Source: Arthrobacter sp. ov118 (GTDB taxonomy: Bacteria > Actinomycetota > Actinomycetes > Actinomycetales > Micrococcaceae). Taken from it: a stretch of DNA of 64,000 nucleotides. This document shows positions 27,280-35,069 of the stretch, one piece after another. A program made the translations under genes and the position numbers. The DNA is taken from the NCBI RefSeq assembly GCF_900116495.1, contig NZ_FPAY01000006.1:186001-250000 (forward strand). Direction: 5' to 3'. Below the pieces are notes generated by a model that did not search any database, was not told the DNA's origin, and worked only from the letters and a program-made list of their open reading frames with translations. Every line of letters starts with the position of its first letter. The stretch's first letter is position 1.

Positions 27280-27290
27280 ACCACGCTACG
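27280..27290 (-). promoter_or_regulatory. Conserved CGTAGCGTGGT element before regulator start
   Basis: The same 11 bases occur at 20724-20734 (minus strand) at the same five-base distance from the start of the paralogous regulator. Since the coding sequences below differ much more, this conserved stretch is probably a promoter -10 region or an autoregulatory operator. The conservation is seen; the role is inferred. Confidence 0.45.
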
Positions 27291-27370
27291 CAGCCCGTTC
27301 GGCCGGTGGCAGTGTCTATCAGACACCCCCAACCCTGAATGGGGGCAGGGGCCACCCTAGATGACTCGGG

Positions 27371-28450
27371 TCATGGTGCGGTCAGGGCCGATGCCACTGC
27401 CTTGCCCAGTTCTTCTGTGGTGGCGTTGCCGCCCATGTCGGGTGTGAGTGCTTGTTGCCCGCCGGCGAGCACGGTTTCCATGGCGGTGGTAATGGCGGCC
27501 GCGGCTTCGGGTTCTCCCAGGTGATCGAGCATCATGGCGGCGCACCAGATTTGCCCGATGGGGTTGGCGATGCCTTTGCCGGCGATATCCGGGGCGGAGC
27601 CGTGGACGGGCTCGAAGAGGCTGGGGAACTTGCGTTCGGGATTGATGTTGCCGCTGGGAGCGACGGCGATGGTTCCGGTGCAGGCCGGTCCGAGGTCGGA
27701 GAGGATATCGCCGAAGAGGTTGCTGGCGACGACGACGTCGAACCAGTCGGGGTGCATGACAAAGTTAGCGGCCAGGATGTCGATGTGGTACTTGTCCACC
27801 TTGATCGCTGGGTAGGCGGCGGACATGGCCTGCACCCGTTCGTCCCAGTAGGGCATGGTGATGGAGATGCCGTTGCTCTTCGTGGCTGAGGTCAGGTGCT
27901 TCTTGGGCCGACTTTGAGCCAGGTCGAAGGCGTACTTGAGGATCCGGTCCACGCCGGTGCGGGTCATGACGGTTTCCTGGACCACCGTCTCGCGGTCGGT
28001 GCCTTCAAAGATCTTCCCGCCGATGCTGGAGTATTCGCCTTCGGTGTTTTCGCGCACGACGTAGAAGTCGACATCCCCCGGGAGCCGGCCGGCCAGGGGG
28101 CTGGGCACGCCGGGCAGGAGTTTGACCGGGCGGAGGCTGACGTACTGGTCGAAGTGACGGCGGAACTGCAGGAGGCTGCCCCACAGCGAAACGTGGTCGG
28201 GGACGACGTCGGGCCATCCGACGGCGCCGAAGAAGATGGAATCGAACTGGTTCAGTTCCTCGAACCATCCGTCGGGCAGCATTTTCCCGTGCCGGGTGTA
28301 GTAGTCAGCGGAGGCGTAGTCGAAGTGTTCGTACGTGAGGTTCAGGTCGAAGGCTGAGGCTGCGGCGTTCAAAACGCGCAGTCCTTCGGGCACGACTTCG
28401 GTGCCGATTCCGTCGCCGGGAATGACTGCGATGCGGTGGGGTTTCGACAT
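27371..28450 (-). CDS. ttuC: Tartrate/D-malate dehydrogenase (isocitrate/isopropylmalate dehydrogenase family)
   Basis: A 359-residue beta-decarboxylating dehydrogenase. It has IAVIPGDGIGTEVVPE at the N-terminus, the substrate-binding Arg/Tyr region VVRENTEGEYSSIGG, catalytic Lys in VDKYHIDILAANFV, the metal-binding Asp cluster NLFGDILSDLG, and the nucleotide-binding EPVHGSAPDIAGKGIANPIG. The sequence around SLWGSLLQFRRHFDQYVSLR is the form typical of tartrate dehydrogenase/D-malate decarboxylase (TtuC/DmlA) rather than LeuB. It oxidises tartrate or D-malate with NAD+. The start is ATG at 28450. It forms a minus-strand locus with the 2-hydroxyacid dehydrogenase, DctA-type symporter and D-tartrate dehydratase upstream. 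Confidence 0.85.
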   Translation of the reverse strand: MSKPHRIAVIPGDGIGTEVVPEGLRVLNAAASAFDLNLTYEHFDYASADYYTRHGKMLPDGWFEELNQFDSIFFGAVGWPDVVPDHVSLWGSLLQFRRHFDQYVSLRPVKLLPGVPSPLAGRLPGDVDFYVVRENTEGEYSSIGGKIFEGTDRETVVQETVMTRTGVDRILKYAFDLAQSRPKKHLTSATKSNGISITMPYWDERVQAMSAAYPAIKVDKYHIDILAANFVMHPDWFDVVVASNLFGDILSDLGPACTGTIAVAPSGNINPERKFPSLFEPVHGSAPDIAGKGIANPIGQIWCAAMMLDHLGEPEAAAAITTAMETVLAGGQQALTPDMGGNATTEELGKAVASALTAP

Positions 28451-28485
28451 CAGGATCCTTCTTCGTTGTTGTTAGGTGTTCGGGG

Positions 28486-29433
28486 TTAGCGGTCAACTGG
28501 GTTGGCCGGTTCGCGGTTTTCGAGGACGTCGATGACGGCGTGCGCGGCTGCCAGGCCGGCCCGCGTCCGGGCTTCGGCACTCTGGCCGGCGAGGTGGGAG
28601 GTGATGAGCACGTTGTCCAGGCCCCGAAGGGGGCTGTCGCCGGGCAGGGGTTCGCGCTCGAGCACGTCCAGCGCGGCACCGGCAATGGAACCGTCGCAAA
28701 GTGCCTTGGCCAGGGCCTCTTCATCCACGAGTGAGCCGCGGGCCGTGTTGATGAGGACGGCGGTGGGTTTCATCGCTTGCAGCCGGGGCGCGTCGATGAG
28801 TTTGCCGGTGCTCTGGCCTCCACGGGTGTGCAGGGAGAGGTAGTCGGCGTCGCGGATGACGGTGTCGAGATCGGTGAACTGGGCCGCGCTGTTATCGGGG
28901 TCGGGGTGGGCGGTGCTGACCAGGACGGTCATGCCGAGGGCGACACCGAGGTTTGCGGTGGCGCGTCCGCTGGGGCCGTAGCCGATGATGCCCAGGGTGG
29001 AACCACGCAGTTCATGTCCGGCTTCCCGGGGCCAGTGGCCTTGGCGGACGGCGTTGGTGACCTCCAAGAGGCGGCGTGCGGCCATGATGATCAGCCCGAT
29101 GGTCAGTTCGGCGACCGAGTGGTGATTTGTTCCGGGTGCGTTGCAGACCCTGATTCCTTGTGCGGCGGCGGCCTGGACGTCGATGGAGTCGTACCCCACT
29201 CCGCTGCGAGCGATGACTTGCAGGGAGGCAGCGCCGGTGAGCATGTCGGCCGTGACCGGTTCGCTGGCGAGGATAGCCCCGGAGACGCCGTCGAACAACG
29301 AGCGACGTTCCTCAAGGGTCCGCGGCCCCCGGGATGGCGAGTAAACCGGTTCCAGACCGCGTTCCCGCAGGAGCTGGTCAACGGCATCGCCCGGGTGGAG
29401 GTAATCGGTGGTGATCAGGATGCGTGGGGCCAT
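28486..29433 (-). CDS. D-isomer-specific 2-hydroxyacid dehydrogenase
   Basis: A 315-residue NAD(P)-dependent oxidoreductase. The Rossmann motif is ELRGSTLGIIGYGPSGRATA. The catalytic Arg occurs in LINTARGSLVDEEAL, Glu in LDVLEREPLPGDSPL, and the usual His appears to be in LDNVLITSHLAG. Family members reduce or oxidise glyoxylate, hydroxypyruvate, phosphoglycerate or related acids. Next to tartrate dehydrogenase it may handle hydroxypyruvate, tartronate or oxaloglycolate, but that is inferred from context. It starts at ATG 29433 and ends 36 bases before the next gene downstream, consistent with one transcript. Confidence 0.8.
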   Translation of the reverse strand: MAPRILITTDYLHPGDAVDQLLRERGLEPVYSPSRGPRTLEERRSLFDGVSGAILASEPVTADMLTGAASLQVIARSGVGYDSIDVQAAAAQGIRVCNAPGTNHHSVAELTIGLIIMAARRLLEVTNAVRQGHWPREAGHELRGSTLGIIGYGPSGRATANLGVALGMTVLVSTAHPDPDNSAAQFTDLDTVIRDADYLSLHTRGGQSTGKLIDAPRLQAMKPTAVLINTARGSLVDEEALAKALCDGSIAGAALDVLEREPLPGDSPLRGLDNVLITSHLAGQSAEARTRAGLAAAHAVIDVLENREPANPVDR

Positions 29434-29509
29434 GGTGCGGGTGGCTTCCTATTTGTGTTTGGTGCAGATGAGGTGCAGTCAGCGGCTGTGGGCTTACTGT
29501 ATACGCGGA

Positions 29510-29540
29510 CAGGGCCGCCGCGGGATACACGGCGGCCCTG
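29510..29540 (-). terminator. Stem-loop after dctA
   Basis: An 11-bp perfect stem (CAGGGCCGCCG / CGGCGGCCCTG) with a 9-base loop lies directly downstream of the symporter stop. No U-run follows, so it may act as a weak terminator or as an mRNA-stabilising hairpin separating symporter and dehydrogenase expression. Confidence 0.6.
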
Positions 29541-29552
29541 ACGGGTGCGGTG

Positions 29553-30929
29553 TTAGTGGACGTCGACCTTGTCGGCTTCCACGACTTCGGGGCTCTTTGA
29601 CTCGATGACGTTCTTCTCCTGGCCATGGGCATGCAGGGCCTTGCGGGCTTGGACGGGGTCGAAGTCCTTTTCCCATTTGCCGACGACCACTGCTGCCATC
29701 GCGTTGCCGAGAACGTTGATGAAGACGCGGCCTTCATTCAGGAGCCGGTCGATGCCGACGATGAGGGCGAGAGCGGCCAACGGGATTCCGCCGACTGAGC
29801 TCAACGTGCTGGCCAGGACGATGAATGCGCCGCCGGCGATGCCAGCGGTGCCCTTGCTGGTGAGCATCATGACGCCGACCATGACGAGCTGTTGTTCCCA
29901 GGAGAGGTCCATGCCGACGGCCTGGGCCAGGAACACGGACGCCATGGTCAGGTAGACGGCGGATCCGTCGAGGTTGAAGGAGAACCCGGACGGGATCACG
30001 ATGCCCACGGTGGACTTGCCGACGCCCATGGCTTCGAGCTTCTTGATCAGCTGCGGGAGGACCGCTTCGCTCGAGCAGGTGCTCAGGGCGATCAGCAGTT
30101 CAGCCTTGAAGTAGCGCATCACCGTGAAGATGTTCAGTCCGCAGGCACGGGCAATAGTGCCCAAGACCACGACGACGTAGACGACGCATGTTCCGGTGAA
30201 CAGCAGGACGAGGTAGCCCAGCTGCTGGAGGCTGGCTGTGCCGTAGTTGGCCACGACGGCGGCGAGTGCGCCGAACGTGCCGATGGGGGCAAGGCGCATG
30301 ACCCAGCTGACGATTTTGAAGATGACCACGGACAGGGCCTGGATGCCCTTGGTGAGGAACGCGCCGGATTCTCCGGAGACGTTCAGGGCGGCACCGAACA
30401 CGATGGAGACCATCAGCGCTGCGATGATGGTGTGGCCGGTCAGGGCCCCGAACAGCGATTCCGGAATGATGTTGCTGACGAACTCGAGGCCGTCGAAGCC
30501 TTTATTGGCGGCCGCCGGCACCTTGCTCCCGTCCAGCTGTGATGGATCGATGTTCATGCCTTCGCCCGGGCGGAAGACGTTGGCGACGACCAGGCCGATC
30601 AACATCGACACCAGCGACAGGGCGATGAAGTAGCCCAGGGCCTTCACTCCGATCCGGCCTGCTTTGCGCAGGCTGTCCATCGAAGCGATGCCCAGGGACA
30701 CCACGCAGAACACCACGGGAATGACGATCATCTTCACCAGGGCGATGAACCAGTCGCTGAGCGGGGTGAGCTGCTTGCCGACGGAGGGCAGGAGCAGGCC
30801 GACGGCGATGCCCAGGACGGCGCCCAGGACGACTTGGCACCAGAGCTCGCGAAGCAGCCGGCCGAACCGGGATCGCTGCTTGGGCGGGTGGGCGGAATGT
30901 TGGGGGTTCTGAATGGTGTGGGACGACAT
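29553..30929 (-). CDS. dctA: C4-dicarboxylate/cation symporter (DctA/DAACS family)
   Basis: A 458-residue sodium- or proton-coupled symporter with eight or more membrane segments and two re-entrant hairpins. Family marks include the serine-rich hairpin ALSTCSSEAVLPQLIKKLEA, the conserved IPSGFSFNLDGSAVYLTMAS, and TSKGTAGIAGGAFIVLASTL. The SSEAVLP and NLDGS forms are those of DctA-like dicarboxylate carriers rather than glutamate carriers. In this locus the likely substrates are tartrate, malate or succinate. The N-terminal ~25 residues are cytoplasmic and polar, the C-terminal tail is acidic. It lies between the dehydratase and dehydrogenase genes, each separated by a hairpin. Confidence 0.85.
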   Translation of the reverse strand: MSSHTIQNPQHSAHPPKQRSRFGRLLRELWCQVVLGAVLGIAVGLLLPSVGKQLTPLSDWFIALVKMIVIPVVFCVVSLGIASMDSLRKAGRIGVKALGYFIALSLVSMLIGLVVANVFRPGEGMNIDPSQLDGSKVPAAANKGFDGLEFVSNIIPESLFGALTGHTIIAALMVSIVFGAALNVSGESGAFLTKGIQALSVVIFKIVSWVMRLAPIGTFGALAAVVANYGTASLQQLGYLVLLFTGTCVVYVVVVLGTIARACGLNIFTVMRYFKAELLIALSTCSSEAVLPQLIKKLEAMGVGKSTVGIVIPSGFSFNLDGSAVYLTMASVFLAQAVGMDLSWEQQLVMVGVMMLTSKGTAGIAGGAFIVLASTLSSVGGIPLAALALIVGIDRLLNEGRVFINVLGNAMAAVVVGKWEKDFDPVQARKALHAHGQEKNVIESKSPEVVEADKVDVH

Positions 30930-30975
30930 CTTGGGTGCTCCTTTGCACGGCAGACAGAGAAAGTTGGAGAGGTGC

Positions 30976-31004
30976 GGTCCCGGGCAGTGATGCTGCCCGG
31001 GACC
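30976..31004 (-). terminator. Stem-loop after D-tartrate dehydratase
   Basis: A perfect 12-bp stem (GGTCCCGGGCAG / CTGCCCGGGACC) with a TGATG loop lies between the dehydratase stop and the symporter start. It has no U-tract, so partial termination or transcript processing is as likely as full termination. Confidence 0.65.
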
Positions 31005-31022
31005 GGGGCACTGCCGGATTGG

Positions 31023-32189
31023 TTAGCTGTGCAGTGCGCGCAGGACCTTGTAGAACTCGGCCTTGCCTTCGAGCCCGATGCCCGGCAGATCACCCGGGGC
31101 CACGCGGCTGTTGACGATGACGGCGTCGTCGGTGAAACCGCCGGTGGGCTGGAACTCGCCCGGGTAGGACTCGTTGCCGCCGAGTTTGAGGGCTGCGGCG
31201 ATGTGAAGGGAGAACTGGTGTCCGCCGTGCGGGATGCAGCGGCGTGAGGACCAGCCGTGCTGGGCCAGCATGTCCTGGATCCGGCGGTATTCGGTCAGGC
31301 CGTAGCTCAGGGCCGGGTCGACCTGGATGAAGTCGCGGTCCGGGCGCATCCCGCCGTAGCGGACCAGGTTGCGGGCATCCTGGAGGGAGAACAGGTTCTC
31401 TCCGGTGGCGATCGGGTTCTTGTAGTGCTCGGAGAGGGTGGCGTTCAGGGCGTAGTCCAGCGGGTCGCCGACTTCCTCGTACCAGAACAGCCCGTACTGG
31501 TCGATGGCTTTGCCGTATTTCAGCGCGGTCTCCAGGTCGAACTTGCCGTTGACATCCACCATCAGGCGGGAAGCGTCGCCGTCGAGGACCTCGATCACGG
31601 CTTCGATGCGGCGAAGGTCCTCGGCGAGGTCGGCGCCGCCGATCTTCATCTTGACCACGTTGTAGCCCTTGGCGAGGAAGCCCCGCATTTCGTTCTGCAG
31701 GTCCTCAAGGCTCTTGCCGGGTGCGTAGTAGCCGCCGGCTGCGTAGACGAAGACGTCCTTGTCCGGGTTGCCGTCGCCGTAGTGGTCCGAGATCCACCGG
31801 TAGAGCGGCACGCCGGCGATCTTCGCGGCGAGGTCGTGCAGGGCCATGTCGGCGACGCCGACGGCGACGGAGCGTTCGCCGTGTCCGCCGGGCTTTTCGT
31901 TGGACATCATCAGGTCCCAGGCCTTCTCGGGGGAGAGCTGGCCGTCCTCATCAAGAAGGTCTTCGGACGGGGCATCCATGATGCGCGGCAGAATGCGGTC
32001 TTTCAGGATGCCGGTCGCGTTGTAGCGGCCGTTGGAATTGAATCCATAGCCAACCAGGGGCTTGCCGTCGACGAACACATCGCTGACGAGGGCGATGATC
32101 GTGCAGTCCATCTTGGTGAAGTCAATGAAGGCGTTCCGGATCGAGGAACTGATGGGAATGGTGCCGACGTGGGCGGAAACGATTTTCAT
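31023..32189 (-). CDS. tarD: D(-)-tartrate dehydratase (enolase superfamily)
   Basis: A 388-residue enolase-superfamily enzyme starting MKIVSAHVGTIPISSSIRNA. The barrel carries the KxK motif in NVVKMKIGG, metal ligands in LMVDVNGKF, WYEEVGDP and IATGENLF, and the catalytic His in RRCIPHGGHQFSLHIA. These match the D-tartrate dehydratase subgroup, which converts D-tartrate to oxaloacetate with Mg2+. ATG at 32189 is chosen because AGGAGAG precedes it; the open frame upstream to 32306 runs through operator sequence. It is divergent from the GntR regulator at 32426, with three operator palindromes near or between them, so it is almost certainly controlled by that regulator. Confidence 0.85.
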   Translation of the reverse strand: MKIVSAHVGTIPISSSIRNAFIDFTKMDCTIIALVSDVFVDGKPLVGYGFNSNGRYNATGILKDRILPRIMDAPSEDLLDEDGQLSPEKAWDLMMSNEKPGGHGERSVAVGVADMALHDLAAKIAGVPLYRWISDHYGDGNPDKDVFVYAAGGYYAPGKSLEDLQNEMRGFLAKGYNVVKMKIGGADLAEDLRRIEAVIEVLDGDASRLMVDVNGKFDLETALKYGKAIDQYGLFWYEEVGDPLDYALNATLSEHYKNPIATGENLFSLQDARNLVRYGGMRPDRDFIQVDPALSYGLTEYRRIQDMLAQHGWSSRRCIPHGGHQFSLHIAAALKLGGNESYPGEFQPTGGFTDDAVIVNSRVAPGDLPGIGLEGKAEFYKVLRALHS

Positions 32190-32219
32190 CTTTGAATCTC
32201 TCCTGGGTGGTATCTTATT

Positions 32220-32229
32220 TCTTATAAGA
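32220..32229. promoter_or_regulatory. Operator palindrome 1, TCTTATAAGA
   Basis: A perfect 10-base palindrome 31 bases upstream of the dehydratase start, the first of three identical copies. The TnnTATAAnA core and symmetry suit a GntR/FadR-subfamily dimer. Position close to the start codon suggests it overlaps the dehydratase promoter. Confidence 0.7.
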
Positions 32230-32285
32230 TCTGGATCGAGACGGACCCCAAGTGACGTGGGGGACATCTGCCCGTCGAGCGAATA

Positions 32286-32295
32286 TCTTATAAGA
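32286..32295. promoter_or_regulatory. Operator palindrome 2, TCTTATAAGA
   Basis: Second identical copy, 66 bases from the first, in the middle of the divergent intergenic region. Spacing close to six or seven helical turns would allow looping or cooperative binding by dimers. Confidence 0.7.
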
Positions 32296-32352
32296 CCTTG
32301 GATCAAAGGCTAGCCGAGGCGTGACGGGAGGCACAAGCCTTCGCCTGGAATT

Positions 32353-32362
32353 TCTTATAAGA
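32353..32362. promoter_or_regulatory. Operator palindrome 3, TCTTATAAGA
   Basis: Third identical copy, 67 bases beyond the second and 63 bases before the regulator start, suggesting autoregulation of the GntR gene as well as control of the tartrate operon. Confidence 0.7.
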
Positions 32363-32425
32363 TGTACTGGGAACTACACGCTGAGCAACGGGGGCCACAC
32401 CTCGACGAGGGATTCGGAGCGGCAG

Positions 32426-33127
32426 ATGAACACCACAAGCGTCTTTTCCAGTAAGGGCAGCCTGGCGTACAACGAACTCCGCCAGCTCATCCTCTCCGGT
32501 GGCCTTGCCCCGGGCTCGCGCATCTCCCAGTACGAACTGGCGGAGAACATGCAGATGAGCATCACACCCCTGCGGGAGGCGATCCGCCGGCTCGCCAGCG
32601 AGGGGCTGATCCTCATGGACACCCACCGGGATTCCCGGGTGGCCGCCATGAGCGCCTCCGAAGCACGAGAACTCCTTGAAGTCCGACTCTCACTCGAACC
32701 ATCGGCAACAGAATTGGCGGCCTCCCGCCGCACGGAAGCTGATATCGCCGCGATGCGCACAGCAGCCGGGAAGCTCCTGCCTGTCACACGGGTCTGGGGC
32801 GAGGACGCGATCACGGTGCACCGGGAATTCCACCGTGCGGTCTACGCCGCCTCGCACAACGACGTCATGATCAAGCTCCTGGATGACCTGTGGGACAAAT
32901 CTGACCGCTACCGCCGCATCGGCCTCGAGCTCCCCTCCGGGGATGAGCCCCGAACGATCGACCTGAACCAGCACCACCAGATCCTTGAGCTTGTCATCGC
33001 CGGCGACGGCGCAGGCGCCGCCGAACTGGCCCGCACCCACATCGCCAACAGTCTCACAGCCTCGGTAACCGGAGCTCTGGAGGAACGCGAGAACGTCCAG
33101 CCGGTAGCCCTGGAGGAAACCGCGTAG
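32426..33127 (+). CDS. GntR family regulator (FCD/FadR subfamily) of the tartrate locus
   Basis: A 233-residue regulator. Residues ~10-75 are a winged helix (SLAYNELRQLILSGGLAPGS, then SQYELAENMQMSITPLREAI and RRLASEGLI). Residues ~85-215 form an FCD helical ligand-binding domain with the metal-site pattern Asp/His (HREFHRAVY, later NQHHQILELVIAGD and ARTHI). FCD ligands are often organic acids, fitting tartrate or oxaloacetate. ATG at 32426 starts the sensible sequence; the frame open to 32321 covers operator 3. It is divergent from the dehydratase. The three TCTTATAAGA sites are its probable binding sites. Repression relieved by tartrate is the expected logic, not shown. Confidence 0.85.
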   Translation: MNTTSVFSSKGSLAYNELRQLILSGGLAPGSRISQYELAENMQMSITPLREAIRRLASEGLILMDTHRDSRVAAMSASEARELLEVRLSLEPSATELAASRRTEADIAAMRTAAGKLLPVTRVWGEDAITVHREFHRAVYAASHNDVMIKLLDDLWDKSDRYRRIGLELPSGDEPRTIDLNQHHQILELVIAGDGAGAAELARTHIANSLTASVTGALEERENVQPVALEETA

Positions 33128-33210
33128 TCTGCCGACTTCCCCCCCATCGTCAGAAGCCGGCCGCTGCCTGGCATTATTCATACAGCCCCGCTGGGGATTG
33201 ATCATGCAGT

Positions 33211-34173
33211 TCAGGTACGTGCGTATTGGGTGCCCGCGGTATGTGCTTCTATTGCTAGGTTCAGTTCTTCCAGGGTCGGGGGGTTAGCTCCCGGGCGCTG
33301 TACGGTGATGGCCGCGGCTGCAGCTGCGGTGTGGCCGAGCTGCTCCAGGACGGCCGGGGCGAAGCCTTCGGTTCCTCGGGTGAGAAAGCCCAGGATCAGG
33401 GCGGCCATATAGGAGTCGCCGGCGCCGATGGTGTCGGCAACTTTGGATTTCACGGCGGGGATGCTGATGCTGGCGGTCGGGGTGGTGAAGTGTGAGCCGT
33501 CGGCGCCCTTGGTGATGACGGTAAGTCCGGTGCCCAGGCCGAGGATGTGGGCTGCGGTTTCGTCCAGGCTTTTTTGCGGATAGAGCCACTGGGCGTCCTC
33601 GTCGCTGAGTTTGACGACGTCGGTTAAGGGCACGAGCTCTTCGAAGGTGGCTTTCGCTTCGTTGTGGCTCCCGAGCAGGGCTGGGCGGATGTTCGGGTCA
33701 TAGGTGATCATGCAGTGCCTGTGGGCCTGTTCGAGCAGGGCCTTCACGGCGCTGGCACCGGGGCTCAGGAAAGTGGCGATGGATCCGGTGTGCAGTATTT
33801 TCGGGAAATAGGCTGGGGCTGTCGGGGCAAGGTCCCAGGAGATGTCGAAGTCGTACCGGGCGGAGCCGTCCGGTCCAAGGGTTGCCGTTGCCGATGCCGT
33901 CCGGGTGAGGGACTTTGACCCGGGCAGAAGTACGACTCCCGCGCTGCGGAGATGGTTTTCGATCGAGATTCCCCGCGCGTCCGGGGCAATGGCTGTGAGC
34001 AGGCCTGTGGTTACGCCGAGGCGGCCAAGTCCGTAGGCGACATTGGCCGGCGAGCCGCCCGGGTGTTCCACTTGGTCGTCTGACGTGGTGACCACGTCGA
34101 TCAGCGCCTCGCCTACCACCATGACGTCAAGCGTCTGGTGAGCATCGTTCCGGGCTGTTGTGAGGTAATCCAT
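33211..34173 (-). CDS. PfkB-family carbohydrate kinase (probable fructokinase)
   Basis: A 320-residue ribokinase/PfkB kinase. The N-terminal motif is VVGEALIDVVTTSDDQVEHP followed by GGSPANVAYGLGRLGV. The C-terminal signature DTIGAGDSYMAALILGFL contains the catalytic Asp. It phosphorylates a sugar, most likely fructose at O-6, using ATP. ATG at 34173 is preferred; the frame upstream to 34353 crosses a hairpin and looks non-coding. It is the last gene of the frcBCA-like operon, in the same order as frcBCAK of rhizobia, separated from the ATPase gene by a 13-bp stem-loop that may lower its expression. Confidence 0.85.
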   Translation of the reverse strand: MDYLTTARNDAHQTLDVMVVGEALIDVVTTSDDQVEHPGGSPANVAYGLGRLGVTTGLLTAIAPDARGISIENHLRSAGVVLLPGSKSLTRTASATATLGPDGSARYDFDISWDLAPTAPAYFPKILHTGSIATFLSPGASAVKALLEQAHRHCMITYDPNIRPALLGSHNEAKATFEELVPLTDVVKLSDEDAQWLYPQKSLDETAAHILGLGTGLTVITKGADGSHFTTPTASISIPAVKSKVADTIGAGDSYMAALILGFLTRGTEGFAPAVLEQLGHTAAAAAAITVQRPGANPPTLEELNLAIEAHTAGTQYART

Positions 34174-34220
34174 GGTCTGTCTCTCGTGGAAGCTGATGGC
34201 GGGGCCTGTCCGAGGCACAT

Positions 34221-34255
34221 CAGTCCGCGGACCGGTAACCCGGGTCCGCGGACTG
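34221..34255 (-). terminator. Intercistronic 13-bp hairpin between ABC ATPase and kinase
   Basis: CAGTCCGCGGACC and GGTCCGCGGACTG pair perfectly around a 9-base loop, immediately after the ATPase stop and 48 bases before the kinase start. No U-tract is present, so partial termination or 3'-end protection of the transporter mRNA is likely. Confidence 0.65.
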
Positions 34256-34274
34256 ACATGGCCGCAGCAGTTGT

Positions 34275-35069
34275 TCAGGCGGTGGCTGCACCGGTCATGA
34301 TCGCAACTGCATCGGTCATGGTGTGTGATTGCGGGGTGATGGTGGCGGCGCACTTGCCGAGGCGCTGGATGTGGATCCTGTCCGCCACGTCAAACACGTG
34401 CGGCATGTTGTGGCTGATCAGGATGACGGGCAGGCCGCGGTCCCGGAGGTCCCGGACCAACTGCAGGACCTGGTTGGACTCCCGGACGCCGAGTGCCGCC
34501 GTCGGCTCGTCCAGCACGACGACCTTGGATCCGAACGCCGCGGCGCGGGCCACGGCGACGGCCTGGCGCTGGCCGCCGGATAGGTTCTCCACCGGCACTG
34601 TCACGTCCTGCAGGGTGGAGATGCCCAGCCGGGTCAGCTCATCCTTGGCCTTGGTGCGCATGCCTTTGGTGTCGAGCATCCGGAACACGCTTCCGAGGAG
34701 TCCTGCGCGCCTTTCCTCCCGGCCCAGGAACAGGTTGGAGGCGACGTCCAGCGCCGGTGAGACCGCGAGGTTCTGGTACACGGTTTCGATGCCGTGAACG
34801 CGGGCGTCCTGCGGCCGCTTGAAGTGCACCTGCTGTCCCGATACGAAAAGTTCTCCTGTGTCGGGAACTTCGGCGCCGGTGAGGCACTTGATCAGGGTTG
34901 ATTTGCCTGCACCGTTGTCGCCGATGATCGCCAGGACTTCACCCGGGTACAGGTCCAGGCTGACGCCGTCCAGTCCCACGACACGGCCGAAGGTTTTGAC
35001 GAGGTTCCGGGCCTGCAGGATGGGCTCGCGCGTGGCGACGTGGGGGGCTTCAAATTCAGTCATGGTCAT
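34275..35069 (-). CDS. frcA: Sugar ABC transporter ATP-binding protein (FrcA-like)
   Basis: A 264-residue single-nucleotide-binding-domain ATPase. Walker A is GDNGAGKST, the Q-loop is in VYQNLAVS, the signature is LSGGQRQAVAVARA, Walker B is VVVLDEPTAALG, and the switch His is in LISHNMPHV. Unlike RbsA/XylG it has one ATPase domain, as in FrcA. It energises uptake with the permease at 35066 and the binding protein at 36226. ATG 35069 overlaps the permease stop (ATGA); ATG 35063 is a second possibility. It is in the minus-strand operon B-C-A-kinase and works at the inner face of the membrane. Confidence 0.85.
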   Translation of the reverse strand: MTMTEFEAPHVATREPILQARNLVKTFGRVVGLDGVSLDLYPGEVLAIIGDNGAGKSTLIKCLTGAEVPDTGELFVSGQQVHFKRPQDARVHGIETVYQNLAVSPALDVASNLFLGREERRAGLLGSVFRMLDTKGMRTKAKDELTRLGISTLQDVTVPVENLSGGQRQAVAVARAAAFGSKVVVLDEPTAALGVRESNQVLQLVRDLRDRGLPVILISHNMPHVFDVADRIHIQRLGKCAATITPQSHTMTDAVAIMTGAATA

